From Streptomyces sp. CB02058 (GTDB taxonomy: Bacteria > Actinomycetota > Actinomycetes > Streptomycetales > Streptomycetaceae), in NCBI RefSeq assembly GCF_001905505.1, contig NZ_LIPG01000002.1, positions 806,001 through 870,000 of the forward strand: DNA of 64,000 nt. The letters run 5' to 3'. A program made the position numbers and the translations under genes. The notes beneath the pieces were generated by a model. The model was not told where the DNA came from. It did no database searches and worked only from the letters and a program-made list of their open reading frames with translations. How positions within the stretch are numbered: position 1 is the first letter of the stretch; each line of letters opens with the position of its first letter. Positions 42,304-50,996 of this stretch are shown one piece after another.

Positions 42304-44430
42304 TCAGCCGGCCGCCGCGCTGCCCGTGAGGGGCGCCTGACCGAGCGGTACGGGCCTGCACACACCAGGAGCCCCGGGCGCCGCGGACGGTTGCGTTCCA
42401 TTCGTGGCGGGGTCGTGCGCCTCCCCGCACTCCGCCTCGGCCCAGGCCCCGGACCCGGTCCCGGCCTCCGGCGGAGCCTCCAGGACCGCCAGGGCGCAGG
42501 GCGCGCCGGGCTGCGCGTACGGCAGGTGCAGCGTGCCCTCCCGGCTCCAGAACGCGGCCCCGGTCAGCCATCCCTGCGGTGCGGCGTACTGGTGCAGCCG
42601 CCGTCCCGACGGACGCCAGAGCCCCACCCAGCTGCCCGCCTCCCCGTCGAGGCGCAGGGCGACCGCGCAGCTCTCCGGCATCAGCATCTGGCCCGGCTGT
42701 ACGGCGATGGGGGTCACGGTCACGTCCGCGGGGCGCAGGCACTCAGGGAACCGCACCGGCAGGCAGCTGCCGAGCACACCCCAGCCGAGGCGCTCGTGGC
42801 CCGGTGCGTCGGAGCGGATCAGCAGCAGCCCGCTGTCGGGGTCGGCCAGCAGCAGCCGGTCGTCGCTCCCCGGCGCGATCTGGAGCAGCGGCGTCACCTC
42901 GCCGCACCGCCCCAGGTCGACGGCGACGGCCTTCACCGGTCCGCCGCCGGGCAACTGCCGGTCCAGCGCGAGGAGCCGGCCCTCACGGTCCAGCCACGCC
43001 CCGCCCGAACAGTGCCCGGGTACGTCCGCGACCTGCTCGGGCCCGAAGGCTCCGCCCGCCACCAGCCAGATGCCGGTGGAGCGTTCGCCGGGCACGAGGG
43101 CGTACGCGCTCATGCCGTCCGGCGTCGGGGGGAGCAGGGTGAGATCCGTGCACACGAGGGAACCCAGGGGGAGTTCACCGGTGCCGGGCCCCGTCGGGTA
43201 GAGCAGCGAGAAGGCGTGCCGGTCGGCCACCAGACGCCGGATCAGGACCCGCCCGTCGGACAGCGGCAGCACATCGGAGTCCGCCGTCTCCGGCTGGTCG
43301 AGGGGGAGGGGTACGGCGTACGGCTCAGGACCGTCGAGCGTCCAGCGCTCGGGGAACCAGGCCGGATCGGCGGCTTCCCGGTCGGCGGCGGTGAGACGCG
43401 CGGCGTACGAATGATCGGCGGCGATCGTCAGCGCCGGCGGCGCGGGACGGACCGGAGCGGCGGGTGCCGCGGGCTCGGCGGGGACCATCGGCTCGGCGGG
43501 CGCCGCCGCCGCGGTGGGGACCAGGGGCGCGGCGGACGTCACGGGCGCTCCGGACACCCCGGTTCCACCGAGCGCCCCGGTTCCACCGAGCGCCACGGGG
43601 CGACCGGGCACCAGGGGTGGGGTGGACGGCATGGGCGGGATGAACGGCACGGTCGTGGCGGCGGCGCCCGCGGACGGGACGACACCGTGGAACACGACGG
43701 TCCGCCGTTCCGCGCCGTGCGTGCCGGGATGCGTCACCGCGGCTCCGGGCGGCCTCAGGGCCGCTCTCGGGGGCGCGGGGGCGGCTCCGGGGCGCGTCAG
43801 GGCGATTCCCCGGGGGGCCTGGGCGGTTCCCGGGGACGACCGGGGGGCTGCCGGGGTGCCCGTCGCGCTTCCGGGGGCCGCCGCCGGCCGGTCCGCGTCC
43901 TCGCCGGGTGCCATCGGTACGGCCGTCGTCGCCGTCCGGTCCACGCCGGGGGCGGGCGGCGCGGCCGCGGCCCTGCGAACCGCCGCCGCGCCGCGCTCCG
44001 TACCGCCGCCGGGCGTTGCGGGCATGACAAGGCCCTCGCCGGCGCCCGGCGCGGTCATCCCGCGGCCCGCTCCGGGCGCGGGTGTACGGGGACCGCTGCC
44101 GGGGGTGACCGGTGTCCGGAGACCCGCGCCGGCCTCGGGCGTCACCCGCGTCCAGCGGCCGGCGCCGCCCTCCGGCGCGACCTGCTTCCCGCGGTCGGGG
44201 CCGCCGTCAGGTGCGACCCACGGCCCGCGCTCGCCACGGCCGTCGCCGTCGGCGACGGCCGCCGTGCCTTGCTGCTCCACGGCATCCTCGGACGCGTCCA
44301 CGGTGCGACGTCTCTCCGGCTCGGCGGGCTCGTCCGCCTCCGTGGGATCGGCCGAATCGGCGGCGGGTTCCGTGGTCTCGGTGCTTCCGGCGACCCCGGC
44401 GGGTTTGTTCTCGATGACACAGGCAGTCAT
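42304..44430 (-). CDS. large Ala/Pro-rich protein with C-terminal beta-propeller-like domain, function unknown
   Basis: A 708-aa protein. Residues 1 to about 370 are low-complexity Ala/Pro/Gly/Thr-rich, with loose repeats such as PGAGRGMTAPGAGEGLVMPA. The C-terminal 330 residues, from ALTIAADHSYAARLTAADRE, form repeated beta-type blocks: DGRVLIRRLVADRHAFSLLY, then LLALDRQLPGGGPVKAVAVD, then RLLLADPDSGLLLIRSDAPG. These look like propeller blades. No signal peptide is evident. It is divergent from a siderophore-binding lipoprotein across an iron box (44574-44592), so iron control is possible. I do not recognise the family. The opposite strand is also open for much of this length but is a shadow. 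Confidence 0.7.
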   Translation of the reverse strand: MTACVIENKPAGVAGSTETTEPAADSADPTEADEPAEPERRRTVDASEDAVEQQGTAAVADGDGRGERGPWVAPDGGPDRGKQVAPEGGAGRWTRVTPEAGAGLRTPVTPGSGPRTPAPGAGRGMTAPGAGEGLVMPATPGGGTERGAAAVRRAAAAPPAPGVDRTATTAVPMAPGEDADRPAAAPGSATGTPAAPRSSPGTAQAPRGIALTRPGAAPAPPRAALRPPGAAVTHPGTHGAERRTVVFHGVVPSAGAAATTVPFIPPMPSTPPLVPGRPVALGGTGALGGTGVSGAPVTSAAPLVPTAAAAPAEPMVPAEPAAPAAPVRPAPPALTIAADHSYAARLTAADREAADPAWFPERWTLDGPEPYAVPLPLDQPETADSDVLPLSDGRVLIRRLVADRHAFSLLYPTGPGTGELPLGSLVCTDLTLLPPTPDGMSAYALVPGERSTGIWLVAGGAFGPEQVADVPGHCSGGAWLDREGRLLALDRQLPGGGPVKAVAVDLGRCGEVTPLLQIAPGSDDRLLLADPDSGLLLIRSDAPGHERLGWGVLGSCLPVRFPECLRPADVTVTPIAVQPGQMLMPESCAVALRLDGEAGSWVGLWRPSGRRLHQYAAPQGWLTGAAFWSREGTLHLPYAQPGAPCALAVLEAPPEAGTGSGAWAEAECGEAHDPATNGTQPSAAPGAPGVCRPVPLGQAPLTGSAAAG

Positions 44431-44573
44431 GGTGCGGTCACCTCCGGCAACCGAAGCTAGGTTCGCGCTCCCCACCGGACAACACGAGCCACGCCTCTTC
44501 ACACATAAGGGTGCCGATGTCCGGATTCGCCTGCGGGGGAGGGGGTGACTGTGCTGCCGCCTTCCGGCCTGCA

Positions 44574-44592
44574 TAAGGTTAGGCATTCCTAA
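44574..44592. promoter_or_regulatory. DmdR/IdeR-type iron box
   Basis: TAAGGTTAGGCATTCCTAA agrees with 15 of 19 positions of the actinobacterial iron box TTAGGTTAGGCTAACCTAA. It lies 35 bases before the ATG of the siderophore-binding protein gene, so DmdR1-type iron repression is expected. It is also 144 bases upstream of the divergent gene. Confidence 0.85.
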
Positions 44593-44627
44593 GAATTTCC
44601 TGTGTACGCCCCGAACTGGAGCAAGAC

Positions 44628-45665
44628 ATGTCCCTCGGACGCCGCGGAACCGCCGCGATGGGCCTCGCGATCGCCGCCGCCCTCTCCCTGTCCGCGTGCG
44701 GCGGTGACGCCTCGGACGGCTCGGCCGCCGGTGACTCCGGCGGCGACAAGAAGGCCGCCGTGGCCACCGGCGGCAAGGACTTCGCCGACGCTGCGAAGAA
44801 GACGGCGACGTACGGCACGGACGCCGGGGCGGGCGAGTTCCCCCGGACGCTCACCCACGCCATGGGCACCACGAAGCTGGAGTCCGCGCCCGAGCGCGTG
44901 GTCGTGCTGGACGTCGGTGAGTTCGACAACGTCGTGTCGCTCGGTGTGAAGCCCGTCGGCTACGCCCCCTCCGAGGGGGACGAGGCGATCCCGTCGTACC
45001 TGAAGAAGGACGCGGGGAGCCCGGTGAGCGTGGGCACGATCAACAGCCTCAACCTGGAGGCGATCGCGGGCCTGAAGCCGGACCTGATCCTCGGCAGCCA
45101 GCTGCGCGCCGCCGACCTGTACGACGAGCTCTCCGCCATCGCGCCGACGGTCTTCTCCATCCGGCCGGGCTTCACCTGGAAGGAGAACTACCTCCTCAAC
45201 GCCGCCGCGCTCGACAGGACGGCGAAGGCGACGTCCGAGCTGGCCGCCTACGAGGAGAAGGCGGAGAAGCTCGGCGAGGACATCGGCCCGGACAAGCCGA
45301 CCATCTCCATGGTCCGCTACCTGCCGGACAAGATCCGCCTCTACGCCAAGGCCTCCTTCATCGGCACGATCCTCCAGGACGTCGGCCTGCCGAGGCCCGA
45401 GAACCAGCAGATCGACGACCTCGCCGCGGAGATCAGCCCCGAGAACATCGACCAGGCCGACGCCGACTGGATCTTCACCGGTGTCTACGGCGACGCCAAG
45501 GCCACCAAGCGCGACACCGCGCGGGCCAACCCGCTGTGGAAGAACCTCGACGCGGTGAAGGCGGGCCGGGCCAAGGACGTGTCCGACGAGACCTGGTACC
45601 TGGGCCTCGGTGTCACCTCCGCGAACCTGGTCCTGGACGACCTGCGCGCCGACCTCGTCGAGTAG
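44628..45665 (+). CDS. ferri-siderophore-binding lipoprotein (FhuD/FepB/DesE-like)
   Basis: A 345-aa ABC transporter binding protein. The signal ends in LSLSAC (lipidated Cys24). The type III (FhuD-like) fold begins PRTLTHAMGTTKLESAPERV and VVVLDVGEFDNVVSLGVKPV; GLKPDLILGSQLR is the usual second-strand motif. It binds a ferri-siderophore, most likely a hydroxamate such as ferrioxamine by similarity to DesE; this is inference. Permease and ATPase genes are absent nearby, so it must use components encoded elsewhere. The iron box upstream explains regulation, and a strong hairpin follows. Confidence 0.9.
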   Translation: MSLGRRGTAAMGLAIAAALSLSACGGDASDGSAAGDSGGDKKAAVATGGKDFADAAKKTATYGTDAGAGEFPRTLTHAMGTTKLESAPERVVVLDVGEFDNVVSLGVKPVGYAPSEGDEAIPSYLKKDAGSPVSVGTINSLNLEAIAGLKPDLILGSQLRAADLYDELSAIAPTVFSIRPGFTWKENYLLNAAALDRTAKATSELAAYEEKAEKLGEDIGPDKPTISMVRYLPDKIRLYAKASFIGTILQDVGLPRPENQQIDDLAAEISPENIDQADADWIFTGVYGDAKATKRDTARANPLWKNLDAVKAGRAKDVSDETWYLGLGVTSANLVLDDLRADLVE

Positions 45666-45698
45666 CGGCCCGGACCGTCCCACGTAACGATTCGCACC

Positions 45699-45732
45699 GG
45701 CCGCCGGTCCGCCCTCACGGGCTCCGGCGGCC
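45699..45732 (+). terminator. hairpin terminator after the siderophore-binding protein gene
   Basis: GGCCGCCGG (45699-45707) and CCGGCGGCC (45724-45732) are perfect 9-base arms with a 16-base loop, 34 bases after the stop and just before the next gene at 45772. Confidence 0.8.
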
Positions 45733-45771
45733 AGGGGCGGCGGGGCACGGCGGACAGGTAGCCTTTCCTCC

Positions 45772-46599
45772 GTGCCCCGTCTGTCTGAAGTCATCGCCGA
45801 GCTCGACGCCCTCTGGCCCCCCGAGCGGGCCGAAGGATGGGACGCCGTCGGCACGGTCTGCGGTGACCCCGGAGCGGAGATCGACCGCGTCCTCTTCGCC
45901 GTGGACCCCGTCGAGCGGATCGCCGAAGAGGCCCGCACCCTCGGCGCCCAGCTGATCGTCACCCACCACCCGCTCTATCTGCGCGGTACGACGACGGTCG
46001 CGGCCACCACCTTCAAGGGCCGGGTCGTGCACGGGCTCATCAAGCACGACATCGCCCTGCACGTCGCGCACACCAACGCCGACACCGCCGATCCCGGGGT
46101 CTCCGACGCCCTCGCCGCCGCCCTGGACCTGCGGATCACCGGCCCGCTCGTGCCCGACGCCGGGGGCCGCCGGGGACTGGGACGGATCTGCGAGCTCGAC
46201 CACCCCGAGACCCTCCGCGAGTTCGCGGCCCGCGCCGCCGCCCGGCTGCCCGCCACCGCGCAGGGCATCCGGCTGGCGGGCGACCCGGACGCCGTCGTGC
46301 GGCGGGTCGCGGTCAGCGGCGGCTCGGGCGACAGCCTCTTCGACGCCGTACGCGCGTCGGGCGTGGACGCCTTCCTCACCGCGGACCTGCGCCACCACCC
46401 GGCCTCCGAGGCCGTCCAGCACTCGCCGCTCGGCCTGGTCGATGCCGCACACTGGGCCACCGAGTGGCCCTGGTGCGAGCAGGCCGCCGGGCAGCTCGAA
46501 GCGATTTCCGACCGCCACGGATGGGGCCTGCGGGTCCATGTCTCGAAGCAGGTCACCGACCCCTGGACCACCCACCACTCTTCTGGAGCCCCCAACTGA
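45772..46599 (+). CDS. Nif3-like dinuclear metal-centre protein (YbgI/DUF34 family)
   Basis: A 275-aa NIF3/DUF34 protein. Metal ligands are in VTHHPLYLR (His-His) and HVAHTNADTA, then the late LVDAAHWATEWPW (His and Glu). The N-terminus PRLSEVIAELDALWPPERAE and GWDAVGTVCGDP match family positions. Known members form toroidal hexamers and may act in metal handling or as GTP cyclohydrolase I type 2-like proteins. It starts at GTG 45772 and overlaps the next gene by 4 bases. The order Nif3, zinc-ribbon protein, RNase H/phosphatase is a conserved actinobacterial block. Confidence 0.9.
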   Translation: MPRLSEVIAELDALWPPERAEGWDAVGTVCGDPGAEIDRVLFAVDPVERIAEEARTLGAQLIVTHHPLYLRGTTTVAATTFKGRVVHGLIKHDIALHVAHTNADTADPGVSDALAAALDLRITGPLVPDAGGRRGLGRICELDHPETLREFAARAAARLPATAQGIRLAGDPDAVVRRVAVSGGSGDSLFDAVRASGVDAFLTADLRHHPASEAVQHSPLGLVDAAHWATEWPWCEQAAGQLEAISDRHGWGLRVHVSKQVTDPWTTHHSSGAPN

Positions 46600-47339
46600 A
46601 CGCCGCGCCCGCCGACCAGATCCGACTCCTCGAAGTCCAGGCACTCGACGTACGTCTGTCCCAGCTCTCCCACAAGCGCACCTCGCTGCCCGAGCACGCC
46701 GAGATCGACTCGCTCAACAGCGACCTCGCGCAGCTGCGCGACCTGCTCGTCGCCTCGCAGACCGAGGAGAGCGACACCACCCGTGAGCAGACCAAGGCGG
46801 AGCAGGACGTCGACCAGGTGCGTCAGCGCGCGGTCCGCGACCAGCAGCGGCTCGACTCCGGCGCGGTCTCCTCGCCGAAGGACCTGGAGAGCCTCCAGCG
46901 CGAGATCGCCTCGCTCGCCAAGCGCCAGGGCGACCTGGAGGACGTCGTCCTCGAGATCATGGAGCGCCGCGAGTCCGCCCAGGAGCGCGTCGCCGAGCTG
47001 ACCGAGCGCGTCGGCGCGGTGCAGGGCAAGGTGGACGACGCGACCGCCCGCCGCGACGCGGCCACCCAGGAGCTCGACGCCGAGGCCGCCACCGTGGGCA
47101 AGGACCGCGAGGTCGTCGCGGGTTCCGTCCCCGCCGACCTGCTGAAGCTCTACGACAAGCTGCGCACCCAGCAGGGCGGCGTCGGCGCGGCCAGGCTCTA
47201 CCAGCGTCGCTGCGAGGGCTGCCGCCTGGAGCTCAACATCACCGAGGTCAACGACGTGAAGGCGGCGTCCCCCGACACCGTCCTGCGCTGCGAGAACTGC
47301 CACCGCATCCTGGTCCGCACCGCGGACTCGGGCCTGTAG
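46596..47339 (+). CDS. coiled-coil protein with C4 zinc ribbon (zf-RING_7), apparent CTG start
   Basis: A 247-aa protein. Residues about 15-185 are a long heptad-rich coiled coil (LLEVQALDVRLSQLSHKR onward) and residues about 200-245 a C4 zinc ribbon with CEGC and CENC. The frame has no ATG, GTG or TTG near its beginning. The best start is CTG at 46596, overlapping the Nif3 TGA as CTGA with GGAG 8 bases upstream. Starting there gives LNAAPADQIRLLEV, the expected N-terminus. Relatives are possibly linked to nucleic-acid or peptidoglycan processes, but no firm function is known. Co-transcribed with Nif3 and the RNase H fusion. Confidence 0.88.
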   Translation: MNAAPADQIRLLEVQALDVRLSQLSHKRTSLPEHAEIDSLNSDLAQLRDLLVASQTEESDTTREQTKAEQDVDQVRQRAVRDQQRLDSGAVSSPKDLESLQREIASLAKRQGDLEDVVLEIMERRESAQERVAELTERVGAVQGKVDDATARRDAATQELDAEAATVGKDREVVAGSVPADLLKLYDKLRTQQGGVGAARLYQRRCEGCRLELNITEVNDVKAASPDTVLRCENCHRILVRTADSGL

Positions 47340-48589
47340 TGTCCGCTCCCCGCCAGCTGGTCGTCGAGGCCGACGGGGGTTCCCGGGGCAACCCGGGGCC
47401 CGCCGGCTACGGCGCGGTCGTCCTCGACCCGGCCGACTCCGCGACGCTCGCCGAGGCAGCCGAGTACATCGGCGTCGCCACGAACAACGTCGCGGAGTAC
47501 AAGGGCCTGATCGCCGGTCTGAAGGCCGTGAGGGAGCTCTTCCCGGACACCCCCGTGCAGGTGCGTGTCCGGATGGACTCCAAGCTGGTGGTCGAGCAGA
47601 TGTCGGGCCGCTGGAAGATCAAGCATCCCGACATGAAGCCGCTCGCCGAGGAGGCCGCGCGCGTCCTGCCCGCCTCCTCGGTCACGTACGAGTGGATCCC
47701 GCGCGCCGAGAACAAGCACGCCGACCGGCTCGCCAACGAGGCCATGGACGCGGGCAAGCGCGGCGGGCAGTGGGAGCCGGCGTCCTCCACGGCCGACCTG
47801 GAGACCACACGCGCCTCCGTGCTCTCCGAGCCGCCGCCCCCCGCCGGTCCGCCCGGTGACGCGGCGGCCGGCGCGGCGAGGGTGCGCGCCGCCATGGCCG
47901 CCGCCCGGCCGGCGCCGCAGGCGGCCCCGGCCGCGACCGGGCAGGTGGGCTGGGGCGCACCCGACCTGGGCGCGCCCGCGACCTTCATCCTGCTCCGGCA
48001 CGGCGAGACGGCCCTCACCCCCGAGAAGCGGTTCTCCGGCAGCGGCGGCAGCGACCCCGAGCTCTCCGCCACCGGGCGCCACCAGGCCGCCTGCGCGGCC
48101 GAGGCGTTCGCCGCGCGGGGCACGGTCCAGGAGATCGTCAGCTCCCCGCTGCGTCGCTGCCGTGAGACGGCACAGGCGGTGGCCGACCGGCTCGGCCTGG
48201 AGGTCCACGTCGAAGAGGGCCTGCGCGAGACGGACTTCGGCGTCTGGGAGGGCCTCACCTTCGCCGAGGTGCGCGAGCGCCACGGCGCCGACCTGACCGC
48301 CTGGCTGGCATCGCCCGACGCGGCACCCGCGGGCGGCGAGAGTTTCGCCGAGGTCGCCGAGCGGGTCACGGTCACCCGGGACCGGCTGATCGCCCGCTAC
48401 AAGGGCCGCACGGTGCTCCTGGTCACCCATGTCACGCCGATCAAGACCCTGGTCAGGCTCGCGCTGGGTGCCCCGCCGGAAGCGCTGTTCCGCATGGAGC
48501 TCTCGGCCGCCTCCGTCTCGACGGTGGCGTACTACGCGGACGGCAACCCCTCGCTGAGACTCCTCAACGACACCTCGCACCTGCGGTAA
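47339..48589 (+). CDS. bifunctional RNase H / acid phosphatase (cobC-like)
   Basis: A 416-aa fusion. Residues 1-140 are an RNase HI domain with DEDD-type catalytic residues: Asp12 in VEADGGSRGNPG, Glu53 in NNVAEYKG and Asp80 in VRMDSKLV. A Pro/Ala linker of about 70 residues follows, then a histidine phosphatase domain (about 217-416) with FILLRHGET and VSSPLRRCRET. In Mycobacterium the same fusion (Rv2228c) degrades RNA of RNA/DNA hybrids and has alpha-ribazole phosphatase activity. It shares one base with the upstream stop. Both halves look intact. Confidence 0.93.
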   Translation: MSAPRQLVVEADGGSRGNPGPAGYGAVVLDPADSATLAEAAEYIGVATNNVAEYKGLIAGLKAVRELFPDTPVQVRVRMDSKLVVEQMSGRWKIKHPDMKPLAEEAARVLPASSVTYEWIPRAENKHADRLANEAMDAGKRGGQWEPASSTADLETTRASVLSEPPPPAGPPGDAAAGAARVRAAMAAARPAPQAAPAATGQVGWGAPDLGAPATFILLRHGETALTPEKRFSGSGGSDPELSATGRHQAACAAEAFAARGTVQEIVSSPLRRCRETAQAVADRLGLEVHVEEGLRETDFGVWEGLTFAEVRERHGADLTAWLASPDAAPAGGESFAEVAERVTVTRDRLIARYKGRTVLLVTHVTPIKTLVRLALGAPPEALFRMELSAASVSTVAYYADGNPSLRLLNDTSHLR

Positions 48590-48600
48590 GGGCGCCGCCG

Positions 48601-49386
48601 GTGACGTGGTCGCAGGGTCTGCTCGGCTTCGTCGCCGGACTCCTCATATCGGTGGCGACCGCGCCCGTGGGGGTGTCCGGCGCGGTGTTCCTGCTGCCGA
48701 TCCAGGTCAGCGTCCTCGGCGTGCCCAGCCCGGCCGTGACCCCCACCAACCTGCTGTACAACGTGGTGTCGTGCCCCGGGGCCCTGCTGCGCTACCGCAG
48801 AAGCGGCCGGCTGCGAGGCCCGCTGACCCGGCTGCTCGTGGCGGGCGCCGTGCCGGGCGTGCTCGTCGGCGCCGTCGTCCGGGTCTTCGCCGTGCCGGGC
48901 CCCACGGTGTTCCGCGCGTTCATCGCCGTCCTGCTGCTCCCGCTCGGGCTGTGGCTGTGCGCCCGCACGCTGCGCCCCGCACGGCACGGGCCGCCCGTCC
49001 CGCCGCCGTCGCCCCGTGCCACCACCGGACTCGCCCTGGCCGTGGGAGTCGCCGGAGGTGTCTACGGGATCGGCGGCGGCTCGCTGCTCGGCCCGATACT
49101 CGTGGGGCGCGGGGTCCCCGTCGCCAAGGTCGCGCCCGCCGCGCTGGCCTGCACGTTCGTGACGTCCCTGGCCGGGGCGGGCGCCTACGCACTGCTGTCC
49201 CTGACGGCGACGGGCGACATCGCGCCCGACTGGTCCCTCGGCCTGCTCTGCGGTCTGGGCGGCCTCTGCGGCGGCTATCTGGGGGCCCGTCTTCAGCCCC
49301 GCCTCCCCGAAACGGCGCTCCGCCTCCTGCTGGGCGCACTGGCGCTCGGCATCGGTCTGCTGTACGCGGTCCAGACCCTGAGCTGA
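48601..49386 (+). CDS. TauE/SafE family membrane protein (sulfite/anion exporter type)
   Basis: A 261-aa protein with about eight membrane helices in two repeated halves, each starting with a Gly-rich turn: GFVAGLLISVATAPVGVSGA and AVGVAGGVYGIGGGSLLGPI. The IGGGSLLGPI motif is the second-repeat signature of TauE/SafE. Starts at GTG 48601, 11 bases after the RNase H/phosphatase. The family moves sulfite, sulfonates or other organic anions across the membrane; the substrate is not known here. Confidence 0.9.
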   Translation: MTWSQGLLGFVAGLLISVATAPVGVSGAVFLLPIQVSVLGVPSPAVTPTNLLYNVVSCPGALLRYRRSGRLRGPLTRLLVAGAVPGVLVGAVVRVFAVPGPTVFRAFIAVLLLPLGLWLCARTLRPARHGPPVPPPSPRATTGLALAVGVAGGVYGIGGGSLLGPILVGRGVPVAKVAPAALACTFVTSLAGAGAYALLSLTATGDIAPDWSLGLLCGLGGLCGGYLGARLQPRLPETALRLLLGALALGIGLLYAVQTLS

Positions 49387-49425
49387 GCCGGGGACGGACC
49401 GGGGGTTCAGCCGCGGCCGGGCGTA

Positions 49426-49450
49426 CGGACCAGGGTCCGGCCACGGCCGG
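49426..49450. terminator. adjacent hairpins between convergent genes
   Basis: CGGACC-AG-GGTCCG (49426-49439) is followed by CCGGCC-AC-GGCCGG (49437-49450), two overlapping short palindromes between the TauE/SafE stop (49386) and the convergent aldolase stop (49474). A 15-base copy of the aldolase 3' end (GTTCAGCCGCGGCCG) also occurs at 49405-49419. Confidence 0.55.
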
Positions 49451-49473
49451 ATGCCCGCGCCGCGATCCCGCGT

Positions 49474-50121
49474 TCAGCCGCGGCCGAGCCCCGAGGCCTC
49501 CGCCGCCAGCCGCTCCACGCGGGCCCAGTCCTTCGCCGCGACGGCGTCGCCGGGCACCATCCAGCTGCCGCCCACGCAACCGACGTTGGGCAGTGCGAGA
49601 TACGAGGGCGCGGAGGCGAGCGAGATGCCGCCCGTCGGGCAGAACCGTGCCTGCGGAAGGGGGGAGGCCAGCGCCTTCAGATAGGCGGTGCCGCCCGCCG
49701 CCTCGGCCGGGAAGAACTTCATCTCGGTGACCCCGCGCTCCAGCAGCGCCACCACCTCCGACGTCGTCGACACCCCCGGCAGGAACGGCACCCCCGAAGC
49801 CTTCATCGCGTCCAGCAGCGCGTCCGTCCAGCCCGGGCTGACCAGGAAACGGGCCCCGGCCGTGACGGTCGCGGTCACATGCTCCGGGGAGATCACCGTG
49901 CCCGCGCCCACCACGGCATCCGGCACCTGCGCCGCGATCGCGCGGATCGCGTCGAGGGCGGCGGCCGTGCGCAGCGTGACCTCGATCGCGGGCAGCCCGC
50001 CCGCGACGAGCGCGCGGGCCAGCGGCACCGCGTCGGCCGCGTCCTCCAGGACGACGACGGGGACGACGGGGGCGAGGTCCAGTACGGATGCGGACACGGC
50101 GGCTGGCGCGGAGGAGGTCAT
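49474..50121 (-). CDS. eda: KDPG/KHG aldolase
   Basis: A 215-aa class I aldolase that cleaves 2-keto-3-deoxy-6-phosphogluconate (and 4-hydroxy-2-oxoglutarate) to pyruvate plus an aldehyde. Family residues: catalytic Glu47 in IEVTLRT, GAGTV (73-77), Schiff-base Lys135 in TEMKFFPAE, and a phosphate loop CPTGGIS. The ATG at 50121 follows GAGGAG-like sequence. It is not next to an edd gene, so whether it acts in an Entner-Doudoroff, uronate or hydroxyproline route is open. Confidence 0.92.
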   Translation of the reverse strand: MTSSAPAAVSASVLDLAPVVPVVVLEDAADAVPLARALVAGGLPAIEVTLRTAAALDAIRAIAAQVPDAVVGAGTVISPEHVTATVTAGARFLVSPGWTDALLDAMKASGVPFLPGVSTTSEVVALLERGVTEMKFFPAEAAGGTAYLKALASPLPQARFCPTGGISLASAPSYLALPNVGCVGGSWMVPGDAVAAKDWARVERLAAEASGLGRG

Positions 50122-50195
50122 GGGCTCATCCTGCCGCGAGGACCGCACAGCACGCAACGAGCGTTGCGCATGCTGCAACGCCCTGGTGGGATGGG

Positions 50196-50996
50196 TCAGT
50201 GGATCTCGGTGACCACCACGTCGAGGGCCCAGGGCCGGCCCGCCCGTCCCGGGGCCTGCGCCTCCACGACGTAACCCAGATCGCGCAGCACCTCGACGAG
50301 CTCCGCCGGGCCCTTGGGCCCGGCCCCCGCCAGCAGCAGATCGCGGACCATCCGGCCCTTGGTCGCCTTGTTGAAGTGGCTGACCACGGACCGCTTCTCC
50401 ACGCCGTTCACCAGCTGGGACTGCAGCACCCGCACGCTCGCCGTGCGCTCCGCGACCTCGCCGGCGGGCTTCCACGCACCGGCGTACGCCGATGAGCGCA
50501 GGTCCAGGACCAGCCCGTCCCCGGCCGCCTCCGGCATGACCGACGCCATCGGGGCGCGCCAGTGCGCGTTCAGCGCCCCCAGGCCCGGCAGCTTGACCCC
50601 CATCGAACAGCGGTAGGACGGAATCCGGTCGCCGACCCGCACCGCGCCCCACAGCCCGGAGAAGACCAGCAGCGACTTCCCGGCCCGCCGCTTGGCCGCG
50701 GCGTCCAGGGTGGCCAGGCCGAGGGCGTCGTAGAGCACCCCGGTGTAGATCTTCCCGGCGGGCCGGGTCCCGGCCGTGCGCAGCTCCGTGTTCTTGGCGA
50801 TCTCGCCGCGCAGCCCCTCGCTCAGCCCGAGGACCTCGCGGGCCTTCTCCTCGTCCGCCAGGCACAGCTCGACCAGCTCGTCGAGGATCGCCGCCCGTGC
50901 GTCGGCGAGGCCCGGCAGCGAGAGGGACTCCGGCTTCAGCGGTGCCCCGCGCCCCGATGCGGCCTTACCTTCGGAGGGCGGCAACAGCACGAGCAC
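50196..50996 (-). CDS. yaaA: peroxide-stress protein YaaA (DUF328)
   Basis: A 266-aa YaaA-family protein. The N-terminus LVLLPPSEGKA is diagnostic, and the segment SHFNKATKGRMVRDLL carries the conserved helix-hairpin-helix-like basic patch. In E. coli, YaaA lowers intracellular iron during peroxide stress and binds DNA. The GTG at 50996 gives the expected N-terminus. It lies behind a 165-base gap from a divergent RNB nuclease, 75 bases before the aldolase start in the same direction. Confidence 0.92.
   Translation of the reverse strand: MLVLLPPSEGKAASGRGAPLKPESLSLPGLADARAAILDELVELCLADEEKAREVLGLSEGLRGEIAKNTELRTAGTRPAGKIYTGVLYDALGLATLDAAAKRRAGKSLLVFSGLWGAVRVGDRIPSYRCSMGVKLPGLGALNAHWRAPMASVMPEAAGDGLVLDLRSSAYAGAWKPAGEVAERTASVRVLQSQLVNGVEKRSVVSHFNKATKGRMVRDLLLAGAGPKGPAELVEVLRDLGYVVEAQAPGRAGRPWALDVVVTEIH

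Noticed and set aside
41584..44460. 958-codon plus-strand open frame opposite the 708-aa protein
   Set aside because: It runs through parts of several minus-strand genes and is Arg/Gly-rich low complexity. The minus frame has the better start and recognisable repeated beta blocks, though its N-terminal half is also low complexity.
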